56,714 nucleotides of DNA, taken from positions 1 through 56,714 of the IMG/VR virus record IMGVR_UViG_3300030104_007656; one strand, written 5' to 3'. The notes beneath the pieces were generated by a model. That model was not told where the DNA came from, did no database searches, and was given only the letters and a program-made list of their open reading frames with translations. Source of the stretch: a virus. Positions 42,643 through 49,583 of this stretch are shown here, piece after piece (the first letter of the stretch is position 1; the number at the start of each line of letters is the position of its first letter). Position numbers and translations under genes: made by a program.

Positions 42643-43237
42643 TTTTGTATTCCTTTTCTACGAGTTTACGAAATGTTTTTTCAACGCCTGGATTTACGAT
42701 CCGAGCATGGGGCATAATATCGTGCCTAATAATACTTCTCATGAATTTCCTGTCTGCATTCCCTGGGTCTATAAGAAACGGTACTTCTTTCCTGTTACAC
42801 CAGTCCTCCAGAGAGTATTTAGACGTAGAGATAAATGGTCTAATAACGTTTTTGTTGTTATAGGGGATAATCTTACCCTGACCGTGTATAGAAGAGAATA
42901 AAAACCACTCAATCACATCGTCTAAATTATGACCCGTAACAATCGGCATATTGAAACTATGGAAGAACTTATACCGCTCATCACGCCAATGCTCTTCAAG
43001 TGATTTTTTCGGCGGACAAGAATTATAATTAATTCCAATCACAACAGGGATATCTCTTCTATCACAAAAATCTTTTACAAACCTTTTACACTTTTTGCCG
43101 AACTCTGTACCATGATCAAAATAACAAGCTGTTACATCGTGGTTATTATTGAGGAAATCTAAAATAGCCATAGAGTCGGGACCGCCACTGACTGCAACCC
43201 CTAACTCTCTTGGTAAATTTCCTAAGATTCGTAACAT
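42617..43237 (-). CDS. tilS: Short TilS-like tRNA(Ile)-lysidine synthetase
   Basis: 206 aa from the ATG at 43237, with AAGGAG about five bases upstream. A longer frame begins inside the neighbouring tRNA-Arg gene and is not credible. MLRILGNLPRELGVAVSGGP, continuing DS, is the PP-loop (SGGPDS). TACYFDHGTEFG, VTGHNLDDVIEWFL and RPFISTSKYSLEDWC match the catalytic core, including the HNLDD motif. TilS ligates lysine to C34 of tRNA-Ile(CAU) so it reads AUA. The protein has only the N-terminal catalytic domain (E. coli TilS has about 430 aa). It would serve the tRNA(CAT) encoded nearby or the host tRNA. Confidence 0.9.
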   Translation of the reverse strand: MLRILGNLPRELGVAVSGGPDSMAILDFLNNNHDVTACYFDHGTEFGKKCKRFVKDFCDRRDIPVVIGINYNSCPPKKSLEEHWRDERYKFFHSFNMPIVTGHNLDDVIEWFLFSSIHGQGKIIPYNNKNVIRPFISTSKYSLEDWCNRKEVPFLIDPGNADRKFMRSIIRHDIMPHARIVNPGVEKTFRKLVEKEYKNESTSKNL

Positions 43238-43247
43238 CTCAACTCCT

Positions 43248-43324
<77 letters not shown>

Positions 43325-43382
43325 AAATGTGAAGAGTTTTCACCCGATCAATTACGGGATTCCTATCCGTGTGTATCTAACC

Positions 43383-43522
43383 CTACAAACCGTCTTCCAC
43401 ACGCAACTCTTCTAAGGTATGTGGGTACTGTAGGTAGGGACGCTGGCTCTTTTTAGCTGCCTGCCAGATCGGCTCAGGTTTACCCTTAACGCTTATCTTC
43501 GCCGGGTGTTTGCCTTTTTCAT
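43383..43522 (-). pseudogene. Small gene broken by a one-base frameshift in a homopolymer (or frameshifted in translation)
   Basis: An ATG at 43522 has GAGGAG four bases upstream but runs into a stop after 9 codons. Shifting by one base in the A5 tract after ATG gives an open frame of 46 codons: MKKGKHPAKISVKGKPEP, then WQAAKKSQRPYLQYPHTLEE and LRVEDGL, ending at TAG 43383. The composition is like a real protein and the ribosome-binding site is strong. A missing A (sequence error or mutation) or programmed frameshift on AAAAAG could explain it. It overlaps nothing else and separates the 68-aa gene from tRNA-Arg. Family not recognised. Confidence 0.45.
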
Positions 43523-43523
43523 G

Positions 43524-43730
43524 TTACTCCTCGTCTGGTTTGAAACCGATACCACCGTGCCAGAAATCAATAGCACTTTCTGGTGCTGCTGTTCCTGTAT
43601 CTGGAATAGTATCAATCAAATCATTGACGAACTTATCCACAGAAGCATTGAAATCCTCAAGGGATGCTCCCTCTTTGCTAAGGATTTGTAGTGTAAAACT
43701 ACACTTCCATTGTTCATTATTTTTGGACAT
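43524..43730 (-). CDS. Small unknown protein
   Basis: 68 aa, starting MSKNNEQWKCSFTLQILSKE. A helix KFVNDLIDTIPDTG and an acidic end (WHGGIGFKPDEE). AGGAGA lies five bases before the ATG. No signal or known domain. It is the second last gene of the early-type cluster before the tRNA region and probably co-transcribed with the LysM lipoprotein gene upstream (34-base gap). Confidence 0.68.
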   Translation of the reverse strand: MSKNNEQWKCSFTLQILSKEGASLEDFNASVDKFVNDLIDTIPDTGTAAPESAIDFWHGGIGFKPDEE

Positions 43731-43764
43731 TGTTTTCTCCTAATCCAAATAAGTGATAATGTTA

Positions 43765-43977
43765 TTACTTCTTGCGAAGTTTAAGATTCTTACCGGCAAT
43801 AATAATATTAGGATTCTTAATATTGGGATTCAACTTCTGGAGCTTTTTACGGCTAATCTTATGTTTCATTGCAAGTTCGCTAAGAGTATCACCCTTTTGA
43901 ATACGAACTGAGATTGTCTGACTATGTGAACAACCAATGAAAGAAAGGGCGAGCGAGAATACTAATACATTTTTCAT
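43765..43977 (-). CDS. LysM-domain small lipoprotein
   Basis: 70 aa. Residues 1-15 are a hydrophobic signal with FIGC (C16) resembling a lipobox. Residues 22-67 are a LysM domain (RIQKGDTLSELAMKHKISRK, then LNPNIKNPNIIIAGKNLKL), which binds glycan chains of peptidoglycan. ATATAAGGAGAAATAC before the ATG gives a good ribosome-binding site. It would sit in the cell envelope. A role in blocking superinfection or in lysis timing is inferred only from comparable small phage lipoproteins. Confidence 0.82.
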   Translation of the reverse strand: MKNVLVFSLALSFIGCSHSQTISVRIQKGDTLSELAMKHKISRKKLQKLNPNIKNPNIIIAGKNLKLRKK

Positions 43978-43988
43978 TGTATTTCTCC

Positions 43989-44303
43989 TTATATTCCATA
44001 AACGCCGATGACGTCTTTTGCTTTATCTTCTAAAATATTACCACGTGGAAAGTTTTTAGTAGGTGTTTTCCAAGAAGCAGGTTTCCAAATCAAGCCGTCC
44101 TCTTTACTGACGAAAAACCAAACACTCTCCTGAAAACTACTGATTTGTTTAGCAACTTTATAATATTTACTGCCGGGATAGACTTTGATCTCCGGAGAAT
44201 CAAGCCTGTTAAACTTTTCGGAATAATGTTCTTTGAGCATTTCTTCACACTCTTTGATGAAACCTTCCAAGTGAAACTCAACTTCGGGATTTGCAATCGC
44301 CAT
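43989..44303 (-). CDS. Small unknown protein
   Basis: 104 aa from the ATG at 44303 (MAIANPEVEFHLEGFIKECE), with GGGAGA five bases upstream. The frame continues further upstream to 44450 but that part is antisense-like and lies over another small gene. The protein is helical and basic, with VWFFVSKEDGLIWKPASWKT in the second half. Not recognised. It ends 11 bases before the LysM lipoprotein gene and follows the 51-aa gene by 10 bases. Confidence 0.65.
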   Translation of the reverse strand: MAIANPEVEFHLEGFIKECEEMLKEHYSEKFNRLDSPEIKVYPGSKYYKVAKQISSFQESVWFFVSKEDGLIWKPASWKTPTKNFPRGNILEDKAKDVIGVYGI

Positions 44304-44313
44304 TTTAGTCTCC

Positions 44314-44469
44314 CTAAAATAAGAAGGTGTTCTTGACAAGGTGGTCAACAACCACATCGTGGATTTCCATAGCATTTTTGGGATGCTCTTTGATGGCGTC
44401 ATACCAAGCGTCAAGCGCACTTTGACCTTTGGCGTTGAAAATGTTTTCAATATGATCTTGAACCGACAT
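44314..44469 (-). CDS. 51-aa early-type protein
   Basis: 51 aa: MSVQDHIENIFNAKGQSALD, continuing AWYDAIKEHPKNAMEIHDV and DHLVKNTFLF. AAGGAG lies six bases before the ATG, and a sigma70-like promoter (44490-44517) lies about 20 bases further upstream. One amphipathic helix bundle, no known domain. Strong promoter, tight spacing and a good ribosome-binding site make translation likely. Confidence 0.7.
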   Translation of the reverse strand: MSVQDHIENIFNAKGQSALDAWYDAIKEHPKNAMEIHDVVVDHLVKNTFLF

Positions 44470-44489
44470 AACTCTCTCCTTATAATACT

Positions 44490-44517
44490 ATATTATCACA
44501 TTGATATTAGAAGTCAA
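44490..44517 (-). promoter_or_regulatory. Sigma70-like early promoter
   Basis: On the minus strand TTGACT (44512-44517) and TAATAT (44490-44495) are separated by 16 bases. It lies just after the stop of the 159-aa gene and before the 51-aa gene. It has the same layout as the promoters at 45025 and 46626, so this is a recurring early-promoter type. Confidence 0.65.
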
Positions 44518-44522
44518 GCTTT

Positions 44523-45002
44523 TTACGAAGCTTTTTCTAAATCACGCTCATAATAATGATTGTCATAACGAGGGTTTTCACGCTGCTCAATGACATCAAT
44601 CTTATAACCACCACCTCGCTGAGCTTCTGTGACTAGTCCGACTTTACCAGCAAGCTTAGCACGCATGTTGCGCTTATTTTCTTTGAAGCGAATAAGAGAC
44701 CCAACAGGAAACTTAGGGGGCAACGGAGCACAAGTATTGATAGCTTGGGTGATATTATCTACAAAATAACCTGCAAAATAATCCGTATGAGGATCGCTTA
44801 CATCCCCATCCCTGGTAACCTTAATAAGACAGATCTTGTTACCACCGTTAGTCCTATCATAAAAACTAATGACCTGATTTGATCCCTCAAAGCGAATATA
44901 CCAAAGCGAATCGTTGGCACGTTTCTGCTCTTTGATATCTACCTTAAGATTGATCTTTTTGGCACGATTTTGGATCTTTTTGAGTGCTGACTCTAACTTC
45001 AT
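44523..45002 (-). CDS. Unknown protein with small C-terminal beta module
   Basis: 159 aa. N-terminal basic helix (LESALKKIQNRAKKINLKVD), then a mixed alpha/beta part (RFEGSNQVISFYDRTNGGNK). Residues about 100-145 (VGSLIRFKENKRNMRAKLAG, KVGLVTEAQRGGGYKIDVI) look like an SH3-like small barrel. No family is recognised. GGGAGA lies before the ATG at 45002 and a sigma70-like promoter (45025-45052) directly upstream. It is an early-type gene with unknown role. Confidence 0.68.
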   Translation of the reverse strand: MKLESALKKIQNRAKKINLKVDIKEQKRANDSLWYIRFEGSNQVISFYDRTNGGNKICLIKVTRDGDVSDPHTDYFAGYFVDNITQAINTCAPLPPKFPVGSLIRFKENKRNMRAKLAGKVGLVTEAQRGGGYKIDVIEQRENPRYDNHYYERDLEKAS

Positions 45003-45024
45003 AACTTCTCTCCCTTACAACACT

Positions 45025-45052
45025 ATAATAGCATTAATACGAAAGGAGTCAA
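45025..45052 (-). promoter_or_regulatory. Sigma70-like early promoter
   Basis: On the minus strand TTGACT (45047-45052) is followed after 16 bases by TATTAT (45025-45030), 23 bases before the ATG of the 159-aa gene. Host-like, so it should work at the start of infection. Confidence 0.7.
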
Positions 45053-45064
45053 GTAAAAATGAAA

Positions 45065-45244
45065 TTAAAAACCAGTTACTTCTGGTGGAAATAAATCAAC
45101 CTGAATCTTAGGATCACAAGCAACCAACTCTTTTGGTACCTCAAAGAAATCCATATCAATCATAAAAGTTTCTACAGCTTCACGGAGGGTAGGAGCCCAA
45201 ATGGTAAAACTAACACCACGAACCTCAATCTGAAAACACTTCAC
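45065..45244 (-). CDS. 59-aa protein with GTG start
   Basis: 59 aa from GTG at 45244: MKCFQIEVRGVSFTIWAPT, LREAVETFMIDMDFFEVPK, ending VDLFPPEVTGF. The GTG overlaps the stop of the membrane-protein gene (GTGA) and has AAAGGA six bases upstream, so translation is probably coupled. It looks like a small alpha/beta protein. Function unknown. Confidence 0.68.
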   Translation of the reverse strand: MKCFQIEVRGVSFTIWAPTLREAVETFMIDMDFFEVPKELVACDPKIQVDLFPPEVTGF

Positions 45245-45459
45245 TTTTTGTCCTTTCTTGAACGCTTATCAAGCATATACCGAAATTGTTCCTTTTGCAA
45301 GCTTTTCATGGTTAATTTTCTCTTTTTGTTTATTTTCTTCAGCAACTCTCGCTGCTTCTTGCCGTGCCTTGATCGCAGCCATGCGAATAGGGCAATTCCT
45401 CCAAAGGGCAAAACCAGGGCTAATAGAATACCAACCACTAGCGTAAATACTGTAATCAT
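45241..45459 (-). CDS. Small membrane protein with basic tail
   Basis: 72 aa. Residues 2-28 (ITVFTLVVGILLALVLPFG, GIALFAW) are one membrane helix, followed by a highly basic tail (KKINKKRKL, RSRKDKK). A different frame from an ATG at 45463 gives an unrelated soluble-looking sequence with the same ribosome-binding site. I prefer the membrane frame because of its hydrophobic start and coupling to the next gene. Could be an inner-membrane protein with RNA or membrane binding through the tail. Unknown family. Confidence 0.6.
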   Translation of the reverse strand: MITVFTLVVGILLALVLPFGGIALFAWLRSRHGKKQRELLKKINKKRKLTMKSLQKEQFRYMLDKRSRKDKK

Positions 45460-45462
45460 TCA

Positions 45463-46227
45463 TCAGTACTCCTGTAATGCCAATATTAGTTCGGCTGGAC
45501 CTTGTACATCATGATATGCGGCTGCCTGCATCGCTATATCTAAATCGTTTCCGTCTTTACAAATCTTATCCCCAAAGAAAACACATTGGTCTGGGGATTC
45601 TATCATATTGGAAAAGGCATAACTCTTATCCCAACCTTCTCTTGTAATATCAATAGAAATCTGTCCGCCAAGTCTGAAAGATAATCCCCATCCTTGAAAC
45701 TCTTTTCTGAGTTGTTGAACGATCTTTTTGCGCTCACCACTTTTTAGATCCCACTGAACATAATCTTCTCGCTGATCTCTTGAACAGTTGCGACCTAAAA
45801 CAGAAAAGTTGATCTGGCTTTCTCGCCACTCAATAAAAGTTCCTGTTTTTATTTTAGTGTGAGTTTTGCTAGCTATTTTTAGCAAGACATTAATTATGTG
45901 ATTTATATCAGCACTTGAATAGTGATCTAATAATGTTACTTTATGAATTAGTTCTGGTTCCACGGGACTAGTTTCATCATCCATATCTAAATTACAGTTA
46001 TAGACTCTGGTTCCGTTACAAGCATATACCCGGTCAAATAAAAACAAAAGATCATCTTTGGGGATCTGTTCTTCTATTTTTTCTAGTTCCGAACCTGTGA
46101 CCAAATGACGCTTGGTTCCGGCTGCTGTGGACTTGAGAGCAGACAATACATCGTCTGTGATAGGTTGACGTGGTTCAGTAAGTGTACCATCCATATCAAA
46201 CAGTAGGGCTTTTGGGATTAGTTTCAT
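45463..46227 (-). CDS. Eukaryotic-type phosphomannomutase (HAD, PMM family)
   Basis: 254 aa. Catalytic motif D11-M-D13-G-T in LLFDMDGTLTEP. The cap has SELEKIEEQIPKDDLLFLFD, FIEWRESQINFSVLGRNCS, and the core GWGLSFRLGGQISIDI, GWDKSYAF and FFGDKICKDGNDLDIA. This is the PMM1/PMM2 family pattern, which interconverts mannose-6-phosphate and mannose-1-phosphate through an aspartyl-phosphate. Bacteria usually use an unrelated ManB/AlgC type. It fits GDP-sugar supply for the glycosyltransferase cluster. All key residues appear to be present. The gene is flanked by small early genes and is probably an acquired metabolic gene. Confidence 0.87.
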   Translation of the reverse strand: MKLIPKALLFDMDGTLTEPRQPITDDVLSALKSTAAGTKRHLVTGSELEKIEEQIPKDDLLFLFDRVYACNGTRVYNCNLDMDDETSPVEPELIHKVTLLDHYSSADINHIINVLLKIASKTHTKIKTGTFIEWRESQINFSVLGRNCSRDQREDYVQWDLKSGERKKIVQQLRKEFQGWGLSFRLGGQISIDITREGWDKSYAFSNMIESPDQCVFFGDKICKDGNDLDIAMQAAAYHDVQGPAELILALQEY

Positions 46228-46233
46228 TTTATG

Positions 46234-46599
46234 TTATCCGATTATGTGAGAAAACAAATCTAAATCAACGGGAGGTATCATCAAATATCCAATAACGTTA
46301 TATTCATATTCGTTTGTTAGATAGTACTGATCACTAGATAATTTAGAACTTGTCTTGATCAAAGAACTTGTTTCTGGAAATAATAGTATTGTATAAATTA
46401 TGATTTTCTGATTGTCTTTGTCTAGGTCACCGTAAAATGCGTCTATGGTGACTCCTAGACGATTATGTTTGGTTGCCCTTACTACGGTACCTAAGTCCAT
46501 CGCTTCATCTGGAATTTCCTTACTCCCAGACAAATCATCCGATAATGCATCTTCTAAAACACCTTTTAATTTATTTAGAATATCTTCACTAGTGGACAC
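46234..46599 (-). CDS. Unknown protein, GTG start
   Basis: 121 aa from GTG at 46599 (MSTSEDILNKLKGVLEDALS). N-terminal helix, then LGTVVRATKHNRLGVTIDAF and KIIIYTILLFPETSSLIK, an alpha/beta protein without a recognised motif. A sigma70-like promoter (46626-46653) lies just upstream, so this is the first gene of an early transcript that continues to the phosphomannomutase gene (6-base gap). The exact start is uncertain because the GAGG site is about 11 bases away. Confidence 0.62.
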   Translation of the reverse strand: MSTSEDILNKLKGVLEDALSDDLSGSKEIPDEAMDLGTVVRATKHNRLGVTIDAFYGDLDKDNQKIIIYTILLFPETSSLIKTSSKLSSDQYYLTNEYEYNVIGYLMIPPVDLDLFSHIIG

Positions 46600-46625
46600 A
46601 GGTTATAATACCTCACTACCAATAT

Positions 46626-46653
46626 ATAATATCACAGAGTGAGATAATGTCAA
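46626..46653 (-). promoter_or_regulatory. Sigma70-like promoter overlapping cysteine synthase stop
   Basis: On the minus strand TTGACA (46648-46653) followed after 16 bases by TATTAT (46626-46631), a near-consensus promoter. It overlaps the last codon of the cysteine-synthase gene and drives the early-type gene cluster downstream. Confidence 0.72.
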
Positions 46654-47624
46654 GAAATACGAATAAAATCTATTATTTTTACGTTTCTGGATAAAGATTC
46701 TTCAGAATTAGAACACAGGTCAGTTGAAAGATATTTCTTATTATCGTCACACAGTATAGTGGCAGTCAGATCATCTGGGAACTCCGAAGCCTTCAGAATA
46801 GCTGAAAAAACGTTAGCGCCTGATGATATTCCTACTGAAAGTCCTACTTTATTCAGTTGTCGGGCTATATTAATAGCATCTTTGTCCGACACTCTTATAA
46901 TTGGACTTAGGGCATCTAGATTTAGTATCTCTGGTACAAAACTGTCGCCTATTCCTTCAATTCTATGCCCTTTATCCTTGTTATTGATCGGAAATACCGG
47001 AAAAGCACGAAAATCCTTATTTCTATCGGTAAAATAGTGATGAAAGCCCATTATTGTACCGCCAGTGCCTGCCCCGGCAACAAAAATCTTCAATTTAGGC
47101 AAATTGTTGTCTTCTAGGGCTTGTTTGATTTCCGGTGCAGTAGTATTCATATGTGCAAAGACATTCCATGCATTATTGAACTGTTTTGGTCCAAAATAGC
47201 TCTTTTTCTTGCTTTTTTTAGCTGCAAGCTCAATACAATGCATAAATCCACCGTCTTTTTCACTTATTTCTATTAATTTTGCACCATAGAACCTTAAAAG
47301 AGACTTTCTCTCTTCAGAAAGCCAGTCTGGCATGTATATTTCAACTTTGCTACCCAAATAAGCGCCCATTGCAGCAAAGGCAATGCCTGTATTACCGCTG
47401 GTAGCCTCTACGATGGTATCACCTTCATCAAATTGAGATAAATTCTCTGCGCTCTCTAGGATTTGCAAAGCCATTCGGTCTTTTATACTACCAGAAAAGT
47501 TCCATGCTTCGTATTTTGCATAAACTACGACTTTTTTGCCATCTAATTCGGCAATTATCTTAATGAGTGGAGTGTTACCAACGAAATTTCTTAATTTCCG
47601 TATCTTCTGTGCAAATTCAGACAT
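46650..47624 (-). CDS. cysK: PLP-dependent cysteine synthase-like enzyme
   Basis: 324 aa, the CysK length. The PLP lysine is K48 in FSGSIKDR, the substrate loop TSGNTG is at 75-80, the phosphate-binding GTGGT at 186-190, and ISSGAN near 268 binds the cofactor. IEGIGDSFVPE near 222-231 is typical of O-acetylserine sulfhydrylases. These enzymes make cysteine from O-acetylserine and sulfide; the cystathionine beta-synthase branch is also possible. All catalytic residues visible are intact. A phage-borne copy would be an auxiliary metabolic gene supplying cysteine for sulphur or glutathione needs. It follows PrkA by about 10 bases. Confidence 0.85.
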   Translation of the reverse strand: MSEFAQKIRKLRNFVGNTPLIKIIAELDGKKVVVYAKYEAWNFSGSIKDRMALQILESAENLSQFDEGDTIVEATSGNTGIAFAAMGAYLGSKVEIYMPDWLSEERKSLLRFYGAKLIEISEKDGGFMHCIELAAKKSKKKSYFGPKQFNNAWNVFAHMNTTAPEIKQALEDNNLPKLKIFVAGAGTGGTIMGFHHYFTDRNKDFRAFPVFPINNKDKGHRIEGIGDSFVPEILNLDALSPIIRVSDKDAINIARQLNKVGLSVGISSGANVFSAILKASEFPDDLTATILCDDNKKYLSTDLCSNSEESLSRNVKIIDFIRIS

Positions 47625-47634
47625 GCTCTATGCC

Positions 47635-49578
47635 TTAGCTATCTCTCCACAGATTATTAGCAGCAAACTTGATGACTTCTTCCGCTGAATCTTCATTATA
47701 TCCATACTCTTCAATCAAAGTTGCTACCATTTCGTTGTATTTTCCTTGTTGCTTCTTGTCGCGACTCTTAGATTTAGTCACAATTCGTGAGATTTCCTTG
47801 ACAGAAGAGGTTAGCTTGCTTTCAATCGCTTCACGAAGCGGAGCATAACTCCTCCAGTCAACTTTCTCACCACGACGGAGCTTAGAAAACATATAGGCTG
47901 TAATGTCAACACGGAAATTTTCTTTAGCAGTACCAATAATAGCAATTTGCTCCTCAATTGATGCCATAAACGTCTCATCTGGTGAGATTTCTTCGTTTGT
48001 TACATTATCTTTCACGGTTGACATGTTGACATATGCTTCTGCATGGTCCAAGTAGTTGTTGAAAAGTGCTTCTGCCTGCTCATCATAGGCAGAAACAAAA
48101 GCCTTGGTGATTTCCTTCTCTAGAATGCTCAAGTACTCGTCATGAAGCGTCTTACCTAAGAAGTCTAAGTAGCGATTGCGGTCATCTTCAACTACAATCT
48201 GGTCCTTGACCTGTTTGATAAGCGCATCACGGATGGAAATTGGAGTTACCATGTTCTTATCACTGTCAGATAATGAGGAATCAATAGCCTTCATAATGAA
48301 TCGCGTAGAGATTCCGGTCATACCTTCGTCTCTAGCTTCATCTCTGAGGTCATTAATATCTATTTTCTTGACATGTCCCTTTTCAATGACTTCTTCACCA
48401 TCATAAAGTTTCATCTTGGTTAGTGGATCAACTTTATTTGACAAGTGAAGACGACTCAAAACAGCAAACATAGCAGCAATTTCAAGAGTATGCGGCGCAA
48501 TGTGACCATCAAAGTCAGATAAACCTAGCATTTTTTCATAAATCTTTTGTTCCTCGGAAACTTCCAAGCAGTAAGGAACATTCACACGAACAATACGATC
48601 AAGAATTGCTTCATTTGTATTTTCAGATTTGAATTTATTCCATTCAGCCTCATTACAGTGAGCTAAGATTACACCATCAAAGTAAATCATTGGACCTTTG
48701 CCTGGTGATGGTACTGCTTTTTCCTGAGTTGCTGTAATCATTGTATGTAAGAATTCAATTTCGTTCTTGAAAACCTCAACAAACTCAACGATACCACGGT
48801 TGCCAACATTAAAGGCACCATTCAAAGACAAAACACGAGGATCATCCTCAGAGTATAAATCTAATTTAGAAATATCTTCACTACCAACCAAAATTGTGAC
48901 ATCTTGACTATTGGCATCCATTGGAGGGACAACACCGACACCCCGACGACCACGTACTGAGAAAGATGACTGAGCTACAGGCATGGCTGTATAATCATTA
49001 TCAAACTCTTCTTTTAGTCTGTGCCGACAAACAGGGCATAAATCACCTTCTATTTTGATTCCATAAATCTTTTCAAACTCTGGCCTCAAAGATCTTGGGA
49101 TAAGATGTAGCGGTTCTTCGTGAATTGGGCACCCTTCAATGTGATACATTGGTTCACACTCTTCTAGTGCTGATTTGATATGCTCCATGAGAGCAGACTT
49201 ACCTGCACCAACTGGACCTAGTAATAGCAGCACCTGGCGGCTTTCTTCGCCCTTGAGAGATGCAGAGCGCAAGAATCTCATGATTTTTGCTAGTGATCTT
49301 TCCATTCCAAAGAATTTGCTTTGGAAGTAATCATATGTTCTTACTTCCTCTCCGCCAAACAATTTATTGCAGCGGGTATCTGATTTAGACATTCTTGTAA
49401 TACCTTGACCAGCAAGGACTTCATACAAGCGTCTGTGTGCTAATGAGGTGATAGACGGATCTTTCTCAATCTCTTGGAGATATTCTTGTAAATTACCGCT
49501 AAACTTTTCAACTGTTTTCTTTTCTCTGTGTTTTTCAACCAGTTTTAAGAATTTGCTTGATTTATTTTCTTTTGGCAT
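47635..49578 (-). CDS. prkA: PrkA-type serine protein kinase (YeaG-like)
   Basis: About 647 aa from the ATG at 49578. A TTG nine bases upstream is an alternative start. The PrkA AAA-type N-terminal domain has Walker A GPVGAGKS near residue 125 after YFQSKFFGMERSLAKIMRFL, an internal zinc-like set (CPIHEE, CPVCRHRLKEE), a SVRGRRGVGVVPPMDAN loop and VILAHCNEAEWNKFKSENTN. PrkA/YeaG phosphorylates target proteins during nitrogen starvation and sporulation. Here it directly follows SpoVR (6 bases) and DUF444, as a complete three-gene set. The whole set within a phage is most unusual. Intact length argues it is functional. Confidence 0.92.
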   Translation of the reverse strand: MPKENKSSKFLKLVEKHREKKTVEKFSGNLQEYLQEIEKDPSITSLAHRRLYEVLAGQGITRMSKSDTRCNKLFGGEEVRTYDYFQSKFFGMERSLAKIMRFLRSASLKGEESRQVLLLLGPVGAGKSALMEHIKSALEECEPMYHIEGCPIHEEPLHLIPRSLRPEFEKIYGIKIEGDLCPVCRHRLKEEFDNDYTAMPVAQSSFSVRGRRGVGVVPPMDANSQDVTILVGSEDISKLDLYSEDDPRVLSLNGAFNVGNRGIVEFVEVFKNEIEFLHTMITATQEKAVPSPGKGPMIYFDGVILAHCNEAEWNKFKSENTNEAILDRIVRVNVPYCLEVSEEQKIYEKMLGLSDFDGHIAPHTLEIAAMFAVLSRLHLSNKVDPLTKMKLYDGEEVIEKGHVKKIDINDLRDEARDEGMTGISTRFIMKAIDSSLSDSDKNMVTPISIRDALIKQVKDQIVVEDDRNRYLDFLGKTLHDEYLSILEKEITKAFVSAYDEQAEALFNNYLDHAEAYVNMSTVKDNVTNEEISPDETFMASIEEQIAIIGTAKENFRVDITAYMFSKLRRGEKVDWRSYAPLREAIESKLTSSVKEISRIVTKSKSRDKKQQGKYNEMVATLIEEYGYNEDSAEEVIKFAANNLWRDS

Positions 49579-49583
49579 GTGAT

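Noticed and set aside
45269-45463. 64-codon frame at 45269-45463 in place of the membrane protein
   Set aside because: It shares the ribosome-binding site, but the alternative 72-aa frame has a clear membrane helix and couples to the next gene by GTGA.
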